A stretch of 13,696 nt of DNA from DATJWY01 sp035500775 (lineage in GTDB: Bacteria > Pseudomonadota > Alphaproteobacteria > Acetobacterales > Acetobacteraceae): NCBI GenBank assembly GCA_035500775.1, contig DATJWY010000138.1:1-13696 (forward strand), written 5' to 3'. The notes under the pieces are model-generated. The model had not been told where the DNA came from. It did not search any database and worked only from the letters and a program-made list of their open reading frames with translations. Below are positions 1 through 6,890 of this stretch, one piece after another. Numbering within the stretch: position 1 is the stretch's first letter; every line of letters begins with the position of its first letter. The position numbers and the translations under genes were made by a program.

Positions 1-130
1 CCCCGCACCCCGTCACGCGCAGCGTGCCTTCGCACGACGGGGGCAGCGCCCCCAGACCCGCACAAATATGGAATGGGGTCTGGGGCCGACGGCCCCAGTG
101 GGGTCCAGGGGCGACGCCCCTGGCCTTTCT
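1..130 (+). repeat. Palindromic intergenic repeat, copy R1 (right arm plus core)
   Basis: This stretch holds three hairpins and no gene. The first is cgtgc-cttc-gcacg (23-36), nested between ccccgtc (8-14) and gacgggg (36-42). The second is a 19-base palindrome with arms ctggggccg/cggccccag (80-98). The third has arms ccaggggcg/cgcccctgg (105-123). The same order of elements recurs at 5041-5118, where the small hairpin is cacgc-cttc-gcgtg, so both sides of the stem have changed together. The repeat ends only about 6 bases before the ATG of the ABC ATPase gene, so it forms the whole visible upstream region of that gene. The left part may be cut by the window edge. Confidence 0.8.
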
Positions 131-135
131 TAACC

Positions 136-1080
136 ATGACACCGTTCCTCCACGCCAACGCCCTGACCAAAAGCTTCCGCCTCAAAGGCGGTGGCCTGTT
201 GCGTGCCGTGCGCGGCGTAAGCTTCACCCAGCAGCGCGGCGAGACGTTGGGCGTGGTCGGCGAGAGCGGCAGCGGCAAATCGACGCTCGGACGGATGCTG
301 CTGCACCTGACGCCGCCGGACGCAGGCGCGGTAACGGTGGATGGCGCGGTGCTCGGCCAGCTTTCCGCCGCCGCGCTGCGCCGCAAGCGCCGCATGATGC
401 AGATGGTGTTCCAGGACCCGCTGGCCTCGCTCGATCCGCGCATGCGGGTGGGCGACCTGATCGCCGAACCGCTGGTGATCCATCGCCTCGGCGACCGGGC
501 GGAGCGCGCCCGGCGCGTCGGGGACTTGCTGGCGATGGTCGGGCTGCCCGAGGAGGCGCGGCGGCGCTTCCCGCACGAATTCTCCGGCGGGCAGCGGCAA
601 CGCATCGCCATCGCCCGCGCGCTCGCGCCCGGCCCGGCGCTGATCGTGGCGGATGAGCCGGTCTCGGCGCTCGATGTCTCGATCCAGGCGCAGATCCTGA
701 ACCTGCTGCTGGAGGTACGCCAGCGCCTTGCGCTGACCTACGTGTTCATCTCGCACGACCTTGCCGTGGTGCGGCATGTCAGCGACCGGGTCGCGGTGAT
801 GTATCTCGGCGAGATCGTCGAACACGCTGATGCCGATGCGTTTTTCGCCGGTCCCGCGCATCCCTATGCGCGGATGCTGCTCGCCTCGGTGCTGGAGCCC
901 GGAGAGGCACGACGCCCGCCGGAGGCGGTGCGTGGCGAGCCGCCGAATCCGGAATCGCCGCCCACGGGTTGCGCATTCCATCCACGCTGCCCGCATGTCA
1001 TGGCGCGTTGCCGGGCGGAAGCGCCGCCCGAGATCGCGCTCGGCTCCGCCCATATGGCGCGCTGCTGGCTGCATATCTGA
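136..1080 (+). CDS. Peptide/nickel-type ABC transporter ATP-binding protein (OppF/DppF family)
   Basis: This 314-residue protein is the ATPase that powers a di/oligopeptide-type importer at the cytoplasmic face of the inner membrane. Walker A is GESGSGKS (residues 42-49), the signature FSGGQ is at 149-153, Walker B with the catalytic glutamate is ADE (D173-E174), and the switch histidine is H207. The C-terminal oligopeptide-transporter domain is present, with cysteines 279, 285, 292 and 310 in the family pattern GCxFxxRCpxxxxxC. Length is normal for OppF/DppF. I chose ATG 136 because the frame upstream of it is repeat DNA; the in-frame ATG at 73 would translate that repeat. No clear ribosome site is visible before 136. 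The usual partners (second ATPase, permeases, binding protein) are not in the window and are probably upstream. The substrate cannot be told from the sequence. Confidence 0.92.
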   Translation: MTPFLHANALTKSFRLKGGGLLRAVRGVSFTQQRGETLGVVGESGSGKSTLGRMLLHLTPPDAGAVTVDGAVLGQLSAAALRRKRRMMQMVFQDPLASLDPRMRVGDLIAEPLVIHRLGDRAERARRVGDLLAMVGLPEEARRRFPHEFSGGQRQRIAIARALAPGPALIVADEPVSALDVSIQAQILNLLLEVRQRLALTYVFISHDLAVVRHVSDRVAVMYLGEIVEHADADAFFAGPAHPYARMLLASVLEPGEARRPPEAVRGEPPNPESPPTGCAFHPRCPHVMARCRAEAPPEIALGSAHMARCWLHI

Positions 1081-1148
1081 TACCGGCGGCCCTTGACCCG
1101 CTCGCCGGCATGCCCATCCCTCATCTCGCCCGGCTAGCGTTACATCGG

Positions 1149-1167
1149 ATGCGCGCGAAACGCGCAT
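1149..1167. promoter_or_regulatory. Interrupted palindrome, candidate operator
   Basis: The arms atgcgcg and cgcgcat are perfect complements around five bases. The inner 17 bases begin tgc and end gca, the same length and ends as an NtrC site (TGCACC-N5-GGTGCA), but the middle positions do not match. It lies just upstream of the sigma-54-like -24 element. That is closer than a typical NtrC enhancer, so a repressor or another dimeric regulator is as likely. It could also act as an RNA hairpin at the end of the upstream ATPase gene, although no T-run follows. Confidence 0.35.
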
Positions 1168-1171
1168 GGTG

Positions 1172-1187
1172 TGGCATGACTTTCGCT
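1172..1187 (+). promoter_or_regulatory. Candidate sigma-54 (RpoN) -24/-12 promoter
   Basis: The sequence tggcatg-actt-tcgct compares well with the consensus TGGCACG-N4-TTGCW. The two near-invariant dinucleotides GG (1173-1174) and GC (1185-1186) have the required 10-base spacing. Transcription would start near 1197-1198, about 120 bases before the patD start. Sigma-54 control would suit a nitrogen-source (polyamine) catabolic operon. The promoter is inferred from the motif alone. Confidence 0.4.
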
Positions 1188-1300
1188 TAAGCGACATCCG
1201 GAGAGACTGAAGGGCTATCCGCCTTACCGCCAACAGACCCTGGCCCCGCGCCGTCCCGTGGATAGCGCAATGGAGCCATACTTAATTGCGCTACCTGACC

Positions 1301-1307
1301 AAGGAGG
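1301..1307 (+). promoter_or_regulatory. Ribosome binding site of patD
   Basis: aaggagg is a full Shine-Dalgarno match, 11 bases before ATG 1319. It lies downstream of the in-frame TTG at 1286, so it decides the start in favour of 1319. Confidence 0.85.
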
Positions 1308-1318
1308 CAAACGTACCC

Positions 1319-2746
1319 ATGGACACCCGATTGCTGATCGACGGGCGGTTTGTCGCCGGCGAAGGGGAAATCCTGCCGGTCATCAACCCCCGCTCGGGGC
1401 TCGAGGTCGCGCGGGTGGAAGAAGCGAGCACGGCGCAGATCAATGCCGCCGCCGCGGCGGCGCGCGCCGCCTTCTCCAGTTGGTCGCGCACCACGCCGGC
1501 CCAGCGCAGCGCGTTGCTGCTCAGGCTCGCCGACCATATCGAGAGCGAGGCCGAGGCCTACGCGACGCTGGAAGCACTGAATTGCGGCAAGCCGCGCCTC
1601 GCCGTGCTGAATGACGAGATGCCGGCGATCGCCGATTGCTTCCGCTTCTTCGCGGGCGCGGCGCGCTGCGCGACGGGGCCGGTCGCGGGTGAATATCTCG
1701 CCGGCCATACCTCGATGATCCGGCGCGATGCGGTGGGCGTCGTCGCCTCGATCGCGCCCTGGAACTACCCGCTGATGATGGCGGCGTGGAAGCTCGCCCC
1801 GGCGCTCGCGGCCGGCAACACCGTGGTGATTAAGCCCTCGGAACTGACGCCGCTCACCCTGCTCAAGCTCGCCCGCGCGCTCGCCGGGATCTTCCCGCCC
1901 GGCGTCGTCAACGTCGTCAATGGCCGCGGCCAGACCGTCGGCCAGACGCTGATCGACCATCCGGAAATCGACATGATCTCGCTCACCGGCGATATCGGCA
2001 CCGGCATGAAGGTGATGACCGCCGCCGCCGGGTCGGTGAAGCGCACGCATCTGGAGCTTGGCGGCAAGGCGCCGGTGATCGTGTTCGACGATGCCGATCT
2101 CTCCGCCGTGATCGAGGGGCTGCGCACCTTCGGCTTCTACAATGCCGGGCAGGATTGCACCGCCGCCTGCCGCATCTATGCCGGGCCGAAGATCTACGAC
2201 AAGCTGGTCGCCGATCTCTCCGCCGCCGCTTCCACGCTGCGCTACAACCGTGAGGATGACAGCGAGAACGAGATCCCGCCGCTGATCTCGGCGCGGCAGC
2301 GCGACCGCGTCGGCGGCTTCGTCGAGCGCGCATCGGCGCTGAGCCATGTGGAGGTGACGACGGGCGGCGCGCCGGGCGAAGGCAGCGGCTTCTACTGGCA
2401 GCCGACCGTGGTCGCGGGCGCGACGCAGCAGGACGAGATCGTGCGGCGCGAGGTGTTCGGCCCGGTCGTCTCCGTCACCCGCTTCACCGATGTGGACGAG
2501 GCGGTGGCCTGGGCGAACCAGTCCGATTACGGCCTCGCCTCCTCGGTGTGGTCACGCGATGTCGGCCGGGCGATGGCCACCGCGGCGCAGCTGCGGTACG
2601 GCTGCACCTGGGTGAATTGCCACTTCATGCTGGTCAGCGAGATGCCGCATGGCGGCCTGAAGCGCTCCGGCTACGGCAAGGATCTCAGCGCCTTCGCGCT
2701 GGAGGACTACACCGTGCCGCGGCATGTCATGGTTCGCTTCGCCTGA
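1319..2746 (+). CDS. patD: Gamma-aminobutyraldehyde dehydrogenase (PatD/YdcW type)
   Basis: This 475-residue NAD-dependent aldehyde dehydrogenase is cytoplasmic. The family oxidises 4-aminobutyraldehyde, made from putrescine by transamination, to 4-aminobutyrate. The cofactor region APWNYP is at 146-151 and IKPSE at 171-175. The general-base glutamate is E246 in LELGGK, and the catalytic cysteine is C280 in NAGQDCTAACR. The stretch NAGQDCTAACRIY and the C-terminal CTWVN..FMLVSEMPHGG..SGYGKD match what I recall of E. coli PatD closely, which favours this assignment over generic betaine-aldehyde dehydrogenases. A full Shine-Dalgarno precedes ATG 1319. The stop shares one base with the ydcT start (TGATG), so translation is probably coupled. 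It is first in the operon here, whereas patD is last in E. coli. Related aminoaldehydes may also be substrates. Confidence 0.9.
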   Translation: MDTRLLIDGRFVAGEGEILPVINPRSGLEVARVEEASTAQINAAAAAARAAFSSWSRTTPAQRSALLLRLADHIESEAEAYATLEALNCGKPRLAVLNDEMPAIADCFRFFAGAARCATGPVAGEYLAGHTSMIRRDAVGVVASIAPWNYPLMMAAWKLAPALAAGNTVVIKPSELTPLTLLKLARALAGIFPPGVVNVVNGRGQTVGQTLIDHPEIDMISLTGDIGTGMKVMTAAAGSVKRTHLELGGKAPVIVFDDADLSAVIEGLRTFGFYNAGQDCTAACRIYAGPKIYDKLVADLSAAASTLRYNREDDSENEIPPLISARQRDRVGGFVERASALSHVEVTTGGAPGEGSGFYWQPTVVAGATQQDEIVRREVFGPVVSVTRFTDVDEAVAWANQSDYGLASSVWSRDVGRAMATAAQLRYGCTWVNCHFMLVSEMPHGGLKRSGYGKDLSAFALEDYTVPRHVMVRFA

Positions 2747-3804
2747 TGTCCAACGCATCCATTCCGGTTGTTCGCCTCTCCGGCGTGCGCAAGCATTTTC
2801 CGGGGACGGCGGCGATCGACAACCTCGACCTCGCGATCGAGCGCGGCACGTTCTTCACCCTGCTCGGGCCGTCCGGCTCGGGCAAGACGACGACGCTGCG
2901 CCTGATCGCCGGCTTCGAGCAGCCCGATGCCGGGCGGGTCGAGCTGGACGGGCGCGACGTCGCCGGGCTGCCGCCCTACAAGCGCGACGTGAACACGGTG
3001 TTCCAGGACTACGCCTTGTTTCCGCACATGACCGTGCTCGCCAACGTGGCCTATGGGCTGCTGGCGAAGCGGGTGCGGCACGACGAGGCGGAGACCCGCG
3101 CGCGGGAGGCGCTGCGCCTCGTGCAACTCCTGCCGATGGCGGAGCGGCGGCCGGGCCAGTTGTCCGGCGGGCAGCGGCAGCGCGTGGCCCTCGCCCGCGC
3201 GCTCGTCAACCGCCCGCGCCTGCTGCTGCTGGACGAGCCGCTCGGCGCGCTCGACCTCAAGCTGCGGCACGAGATGCAGGTGGAACTCAAGCGCCTGCAA
3301 CAGGAACTCGGCATCACTTTCCTCTACGTCACGCACGACCAGGAGGAGGCGCTGACGATGAGCGACCGCATCGCCGTGTTCAATCGCGGCCGCATCGAGC
3401 AGGTCGGCACGCCGGCCGATCTCTATGAACGGCCGGCAACGGAATTCGTCGCGAGCTTCGTCGGCGTCTCCAACCTGCTGCGGCGTGACGGAAAGCGCCT
3501 CGTGCTGCGGCCGGAGAAGATCGCGTTGCGCGACACGCCACCCGGTGCGGGCGAGAGCGGCGGGCACGGGCGCATCGTCCAGGCCAGCTATCTCGGCATG
3601 GTCACGCGCTACAGCGTCGCGCTCGCGGACGGCGCGCGGCTGATCGTCGTCGAGCAGAACCGGGAAGGCGGACCGCGCCTTGCCGAGGGAGCGCCGGTTT
3701 ACGCCGTCTGGCGCGACAATGCCGTTCACGAACTCGCCGGGGCCGCCGGGCCGGCAAGCGCGCACACCCCAATCACCGGCAGCCAGGAGACCGAAAACGC
3801 ATGA
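2746..3804 (+). CDS. ydcT: ABC transporter ATP-binding protein, spermidine/putrescine type (YdcT/PotA-like)
   Basis: This 352-residue ATPase energises the polyamine-type importer encoded with it. Walker A is GPSGSGKT (41-48), the signature LSGGQ is at 139-143, Walker B LLLDEP has D163 and E164, and the switch histidine is H197 in THD. A C-terminal TOBE-like regulatory region follows, including LRPEKIAL, as in PotA-family ATPases. ATG 2746 overlaps the patD stop by one base. The frame is open further upstream only because it runs through patD. The stop is overlapped by the ydcS start (ATGA). Orthology to YdcT rests mainly on the company of patD and ydcS, because PotA-like ATPases are hard to separate by sequence alone. 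Confidence 0.88.
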   Translation: MSNASIPVVRLSGVRKHFPGTAAIDNLDLAIERGTFFTLLGPSGSGKTTTLRLIAGFEQPDAGRVELDGRDVAGLPPYKRDVNTVFQDYALFPHMTVLANVAYGLLAKRVRHDEAETRAREALRLVQLLPMAERRPGQLSGGQRQRVALARALVNRPRLLLLDEPLGALDLKLRHEMQVELKRLQQELGITFLYVTHDQEEALTMSDRIAVFNRGRIEQVGTPADLYERPATEFVASFVGVSNLLRRDGKRLVLRPEKIALRDTPPGAGESGGHGRIVQASYLGMVTRYSVALADGARLIVVEQNREGGPRLAEGAPVYAVWRDNAVHELAGAAGPASAHTPITGSQETENA

Positions 3805-4943
3805 CCGTCAAACGTCCGCGGACCAGCGCCGCGCTGTCCGCCGCCGCCGCCGCGCTCCTCTGCACCCAGGCGAGCGCGGCCGGCCTCCCCACCTCCATCG
3901 GACAGGGCGAAGGCGCGCTCAACATCGTCGCCTGGGAGGGTTACGCCCAGGATGACTGGGTGAAGCCGTTCGAGCAGGAAACCGGCTGCAAGGTGAACCG
4001 TAAATACGCCGGCAGTTCGGACGAGATGGTCGCGCTGATGCGCCAGGGCGGCGGCAAGCAGTACGACCTCGTCTCCGCTTCCGGCGATGCCTCGCTGCGG
4101 CTGATCTATGGCCATAATGTCACGCCGGTGAACGTCACCCTCGTTCCGGCCTGGAAGGATTTCATCCCGGATCTGCAATCGCCGGTGTTCAACACCATCC
4201 ATGGCGTGCATTACGGCATCTCCTATGAGTGGGGGCCGAACACGCTGCTGTGGAACACGGCGAAGTTCCCCACGAAGCCGGCTTCCTGGGCGGCGATCTA
4301 CGACAAGGCGAATGCCGGCCAGATCACCATCCCCGACAATCCGATCCAGATCGCGGACGCAGCACTCTATCTCGCCTCCACGAAGCCCGAGCTGCATATC
4401 ACCGATCCGTATGAACTGACGCAGACGCAGCTCGACGCGGTGGTGGCGCTGCTGACCGAGCAGCGGCCGCTCGTGCGCAAATACTGGGCGCTCGCCTCGG
4501 ACGAGATTGACCTGTTCAAGAACGGCGACGCCTCGATCGGCGCGGCCTGGCCATATCAGACGATCACGCTGCAGGCGGCGAAGGTGCCGGTCGAGGACAC
4601 GCTGCCGAAGGAAGGCGTCACCGGATGGGCGGATAGCTGGATGATCTCCGCGCACGCGCAGCATCCGAATTGCGCTTATAAATGGATCAACTGGGTGACG
4701 GCACCGAAGGTGCAGGCGCAGCAGGCGCTCTCCTTCGGGGAAACGCCGGCCAATACCAAGGCCTGCGCGGAGATGGACGCGCTGGATAAAGGCTCCTGCA
4801 GCCGCTACCACGCCGACGCGCCGCACTCGTATTTCTCCCAGATCCGCTTCTGGAAGACGCCGATGAAGCAGTGCGGCAACGGCAAGCCCGACTGCACCGA
4901 CTACACGGCGTGGCAGCAGGCCTGGCAGCGGGTCAAGGGGTAA
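3801..4943 (+). CDS. ydcS: Periplasmic substrate-binding protein of a putrescine-type ABC transporter (YdcS-like)
   Basis: This 380-residue secreted protein captures the substrate in the periplasm and delivers it to the YdcU/YdcV permease. A Sec signal peptide is clear: basic KRPR at 4-7, an Ala/Leu-rich core, and probable cleavage after ASA (A26). C21 sits inside the hydrophobic core without a proper lipobox, so this is not a lipoprotein. Segments typical of YdcS include SDEMV, SASGDASLRL (92-101), a WGPN motif, EGVTGWAD (271-278), CAYKW and FWKTP. A caggaga ribosome site (3785-3790) precedes ATG 3801, which overlaps the ydcT stop. In E. coli, YdcS has also been reported to have poly-3-hydroxybutyrate synthase activity and a link to DNA uptake; neither can be judged here. 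A composite repeat follows the gene. Confidence 0.9.
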   Translation: MTVKRPRTSAALSAAAAALLCTQASAAGLPTSIGQGEGALNIVAWEGYAQDDWVKPFEQETGCKVNRKYAGSSDEMVALMRQGGGKQYDLVSASGDASLRLIYGHNVTPVNVTLVPAWKDFIPDLQSPVFNTIHGVHYGISYEWGPNTLLWNTAKFPTKPASWAAIYDKANAGQITIPDNPIQIADAALYLASTKPELHITDPYELTQTQLDAVVALLTEQRPLVRKYWALASDEIDLFKNGDASIGAAWPYQTITLQAAKVPVEDTLPKEGVTGWADSWMISAHAQHPNCAYKWINWVTAPKVQAQQALSFGETPANTKACAEMDALDKGSCSRYHADAPHSYFSQIRFWKTPMKQCGNGKPDCTDYTAWQQAWQRVKG

Positions 4944-5120
4944 GGCCAGGAGCGCCGCCCCTGGACCCCGCCGGGGCCGTACGGCCCCGGACCCCGATCC
5001 ATTTTTGAACCCTGCCGCCCCCGTCAGTAAAAAACGATGTCTTGGGCCAATGGCCCCATCGTGCGTAGGCACGCCTTCGCGTGACGGGGTCGAGGGGCAA
5101 AGCCCCTCGCCTTCCTGAGT
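4944..5120. repeat. Composite palindromic repeat R2 (two inverted arms), between ydcS and ydcU
   Basis: The 205-base gap between ydcS and ydcU is largely repeat. The left arm, in minus orientation, runs from about 4944 to 5007 and includes the perfect 20-base palindrome ccggggccgtacggccccgg (4971-4990). The right arm, in plus orientation (5041-5118), has gggcca-a-tggccc (5044-5056), cacgc-cttc-gcgtg (5070-5083) and cgaggggc-aaa-gcccctcg (5091-5109). The outer ends are inverted relative to each other, as in small non-autonomous elements. A T-run (5002-5006) lies 11 bases after the 20-base palindrome, which is too far for a normal intrinsic terminator. Confidence 0.8.
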
Positions 5121-5148
5121 CAGAACAAAAAGCGGAGTTCCCGCCCCG

Positions 5149-6000
5149 ATGAGAAAACTGCACGCGCCCCTCGCGCTGGCGCTCCAGCTTGGGCCGCCCG
5201 CCTTGTGGTTCGTTGGCCTCTATCTCGCGGCGTTGGCGGCGTTGTTCGTCTCCGCCTTCTGGCAGGTCGATTCCATGACCGGCGAGATCATCCCGGCCTG
5301 GACGCTCGACAATTTCCGCACCCTGATCAGCGAGCCGATCTACCGTGTCATCGCGCTGCGCACGATCTTCATCGCCGCGGCGGTGACGCTCACCGACGCG
5401 CTGCTCGCCTGGCCGTTCGCGCTGTTCATGGCGCACCATGCCGGGAAGCGGCTGCGGGTGGCGCTGATGGCGCTCACCATGCTGCCGCTGTGGTCGAGCT
5501 ATCTCGCCCGCGTCTATGCGTGGCGGCTGATCCTCGCGCATGACGGGGCGCTGAACTGGGCGCTGCATCTGCTCGGCCTGCCGAATGCCTCGATCGGCTA
5601 TTCCAACTGGGCGATGTGGATCGTGTTCTCCTATCTCTGGCTGCCGTTCATGATCCTGCCGCTCTACGCGGCGCTGGAGCGGCTGCCGGGCACGCTACTG
5701 GAAGCCTCGGCCGATCTCGGCGCGCATCCCTGGCGCACCACCTGGCGGGTCGTGCTGCCGATGGTGATGCCGGGTCTTGTCGCCGGCTCCATCTTCACCT
5801 TCTCGCTCACCCTCGGCGATTACGTGACGCCGATCCTGGTCGGCGGCCCCGGCTCGGATTTCATCGGCAACGTCGTCTATTCCAGCGTCGGCGTCGCCAA
5901 CAACATTCCCTTCGCCGCCGCCTTCGCCACCCTGCCGCTGATCGTCATGGGCGCCTATCTGCTGCTCGCCCGGCGCATCGGCGCGTTCGAGGCGCTGTAA
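5149..6000 (+). CDS. ydcU: ABC transporter permease, polyamine type (YdcU/PotB-like)
   Basis: This 283-residue inner-membrane protein is one half of the transport channel. It has about six hydrophobic segments, the first around residues 15-40 and the last near 260-278. The cytoplasmic coupling motif EASADLGAHPWRTTWRVVLP begins at E185 with the conserved glycine G191; this is the EAA loop that docks on the ATPase. The C-terminal half keeps the family segment FTFSLTLGDYVTPILVGG. ATG 5149 has a cggag site 11 bases upstream (5133-5137). The gene lies 205 bases after ydcS, separated by a repeat, and only 4 bases before ydcV. The name follows from its neighbours ydcS, ydcT and patD. Confidence 0.88.
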   Translation: MRKLHAPLALALQLGPPALWFVGLYLAALAALFVSAFWQVDSMTGEIIPAWTLDNFRTLISEPIYRVIALRTIFIAAAVTLTDALLAWPFALFMAHHAGKRLRVALMALTMLPLWSSYLARVYAWRLILAHDGALNWALHLLGLPNASIGYSNWAMWIVFSYLWLPFMILPLYAALERLPGTLLEASADLGAHPWRTTWRVVLPMVMPGLVAGSIFTFSLTLGDYVTPILVGGPGSDFIGNVVYSSVGVANNIPFAAAFATLPLIVMGAYLLLARRIGAFEAL

Positions 6001-6004
6001 GCCC

Positions 6005-6784
6005 ATGCGCGCATTTCTCGGTCTCGCGACCGCCCTCGTCCTCGCCTTCCTGTTCCTGCCGGTGGTGGTGGTCTGCGCCTATGCGTTCTCCGCCTCCAAC
6101 ATCCAGTCCTGGCCGATCGGCACGCTGTCGCTGCACTGGTTCGCGCTCACCTGGGCGGATGAGGAGGTGCGGGACGCGCTGCTGCTCTCGGTGGAGATCG
6201 CGGCGCTCGCCACCGCGATCGCGCTGGTGCTCGGCACCCTCGCGGCCTGGGCGGTGCACCGGCACCGTTTCTTCGGGCGGGACGCCGTCTCCTTCGGCCT
6301 CGTGCTGCCGATCGCCCTGCCCGGCATCATCACCGGCATGGCGCTGAATTCCTATTTCGTGTTCTGGGGCATCGATCTCTCGTTCTGGACGATCGTCGTC
6401 AGCCACGCGACCTTCTGCATGGTCATCGTCTATAACAACGTAGTCGCCCGGCTGCGGCGGCTGCCGAACAGCCTCACCGAGGCCTCGCTCGATCTCGGCG
6501 CCGGGCCGTTCCGCACCTTCCGGCGGGTGCAATTGCCGATGCTGGCCTCGGCGCTCGGGGCAGGCGCGCTGCTCGCCTTCGCCCTCTCCTTTGACGAGGT
6601 GATCGTCACCACCTTCACCGCCGGCACGCAGACCACGCTGCCGCTCTGGATCTTCGGCGCCATCCGGCTCGGGCAACATCTGCCGGAGGTGAACGTCGTG
6701 GTGTTCGCGGTGATCGTGCTGACGATCATTCCCGTGCTGCTGGCGCAGCGGCTGATGGGCGAGGCGGGCACGCTGCACAAGTAA
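6005..6784 (+). CDS. ydcV: ABC transporter permease, polyamine type (YdcV/PotC-like)
   Basis: This 259-residue inner-membrane protein is the second permease subunit. It opens with a basic residue and a long hydrophobic helix (residues 5-28). Several further membrane segments follow, and the EAA loop EASLDLGAGPFRTFRRVQLP starts at E159 with G165. The segment LLAFALSFDEVIVTTF after the loop is typical of PotC-like permeases. The start is 4 bases after the ydcU stop, so the two are co-translated partners. It is the last gene of the patD-ydcTSUV operon. No strong terminator is visible after the TAA; a 5-base stem aacgc/gcgtt lies just beyond it. Confidence 0.88.
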   Translation: MRAFLGLATALVLAFLFLPVVVVCAYAFSASNIQSWPIGTLSLHWFALTWADEEVRDALLLSVEIAALATAIALVLGTLAAWAVHRHRFFGRDAVSFGLVLPIALPGIITGMALNSYFVFWGIDLSFWTIVVSHATFCMVIVYNNVVARLRRLPNSLTEASLDLGAGPFRTFRRVQLPMLASALGAGALLAFALSFDEVIVTTFTAGTQTTLPLWIFGAIRLGQHLPEVNVVVFAVIVLTIIPVLLAQRLMGEAGTLHK

Positions 6785-6890
6785 ACGCGACCGCGAAACG
6801 CCGCGCGCCGCGTTATCATCCCGCCGCATGGAGCAGGATCAGCCAGGCCGCCGGCCGGGTTGGTCCTGGCCGCCGGAACAAGGCGCCGAG

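Larger units (their letters stand above)
1081..1318 (+). promoter_or_regulatory. Regulatory gap upstream of the patD-ydcTSUV operon
   Basis: This 238-base gene-free stretch ends in a strong ribosome site. Visible structures, in order: an interrupted palindrome atgcgcg-N5-cgcgcat (1149-1167), a sigma-54-like promoter (1172-1187), a perfect 12-base palindrome tcgcttaagcga (1183-1194), and a possible leader stem pairing gctatccgc (1214-1222) with 1258-1266, including one G-U pair. No recognised riboswitch consensus was seen. The layout suggests that the operon starts here and is controlled. The regulator is not in the window. Confidence 0.5.

Noticed and set aside
1286..1318. TTG at 1286 as patD start
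   Set aside because: The full Shine-Dalgarno (1301-1307) lies downstream of it and is well placed for ATG 1319, and the added residues are not part of the family.
1081..1318. Glycine or guanidine riboswitch upstream of patD
   Set aside because: 'ggagaga...gaagg' is superficially similar, but the rest of either consensus is absent.
3801..3880. YdcS as a lipoprotein (C21)
   Set aside because: The residues before C21 (Ala-Leu-Leu) do not make a lipobox and the cysteine is within the hydrophobic core; a normal cleavage site follows.
4991..5010. Intrinsic terminator after ydcS
   Set aside because: The T-run starts 11 bases after the palindrome, and the downstream genes belong to the same transporter.
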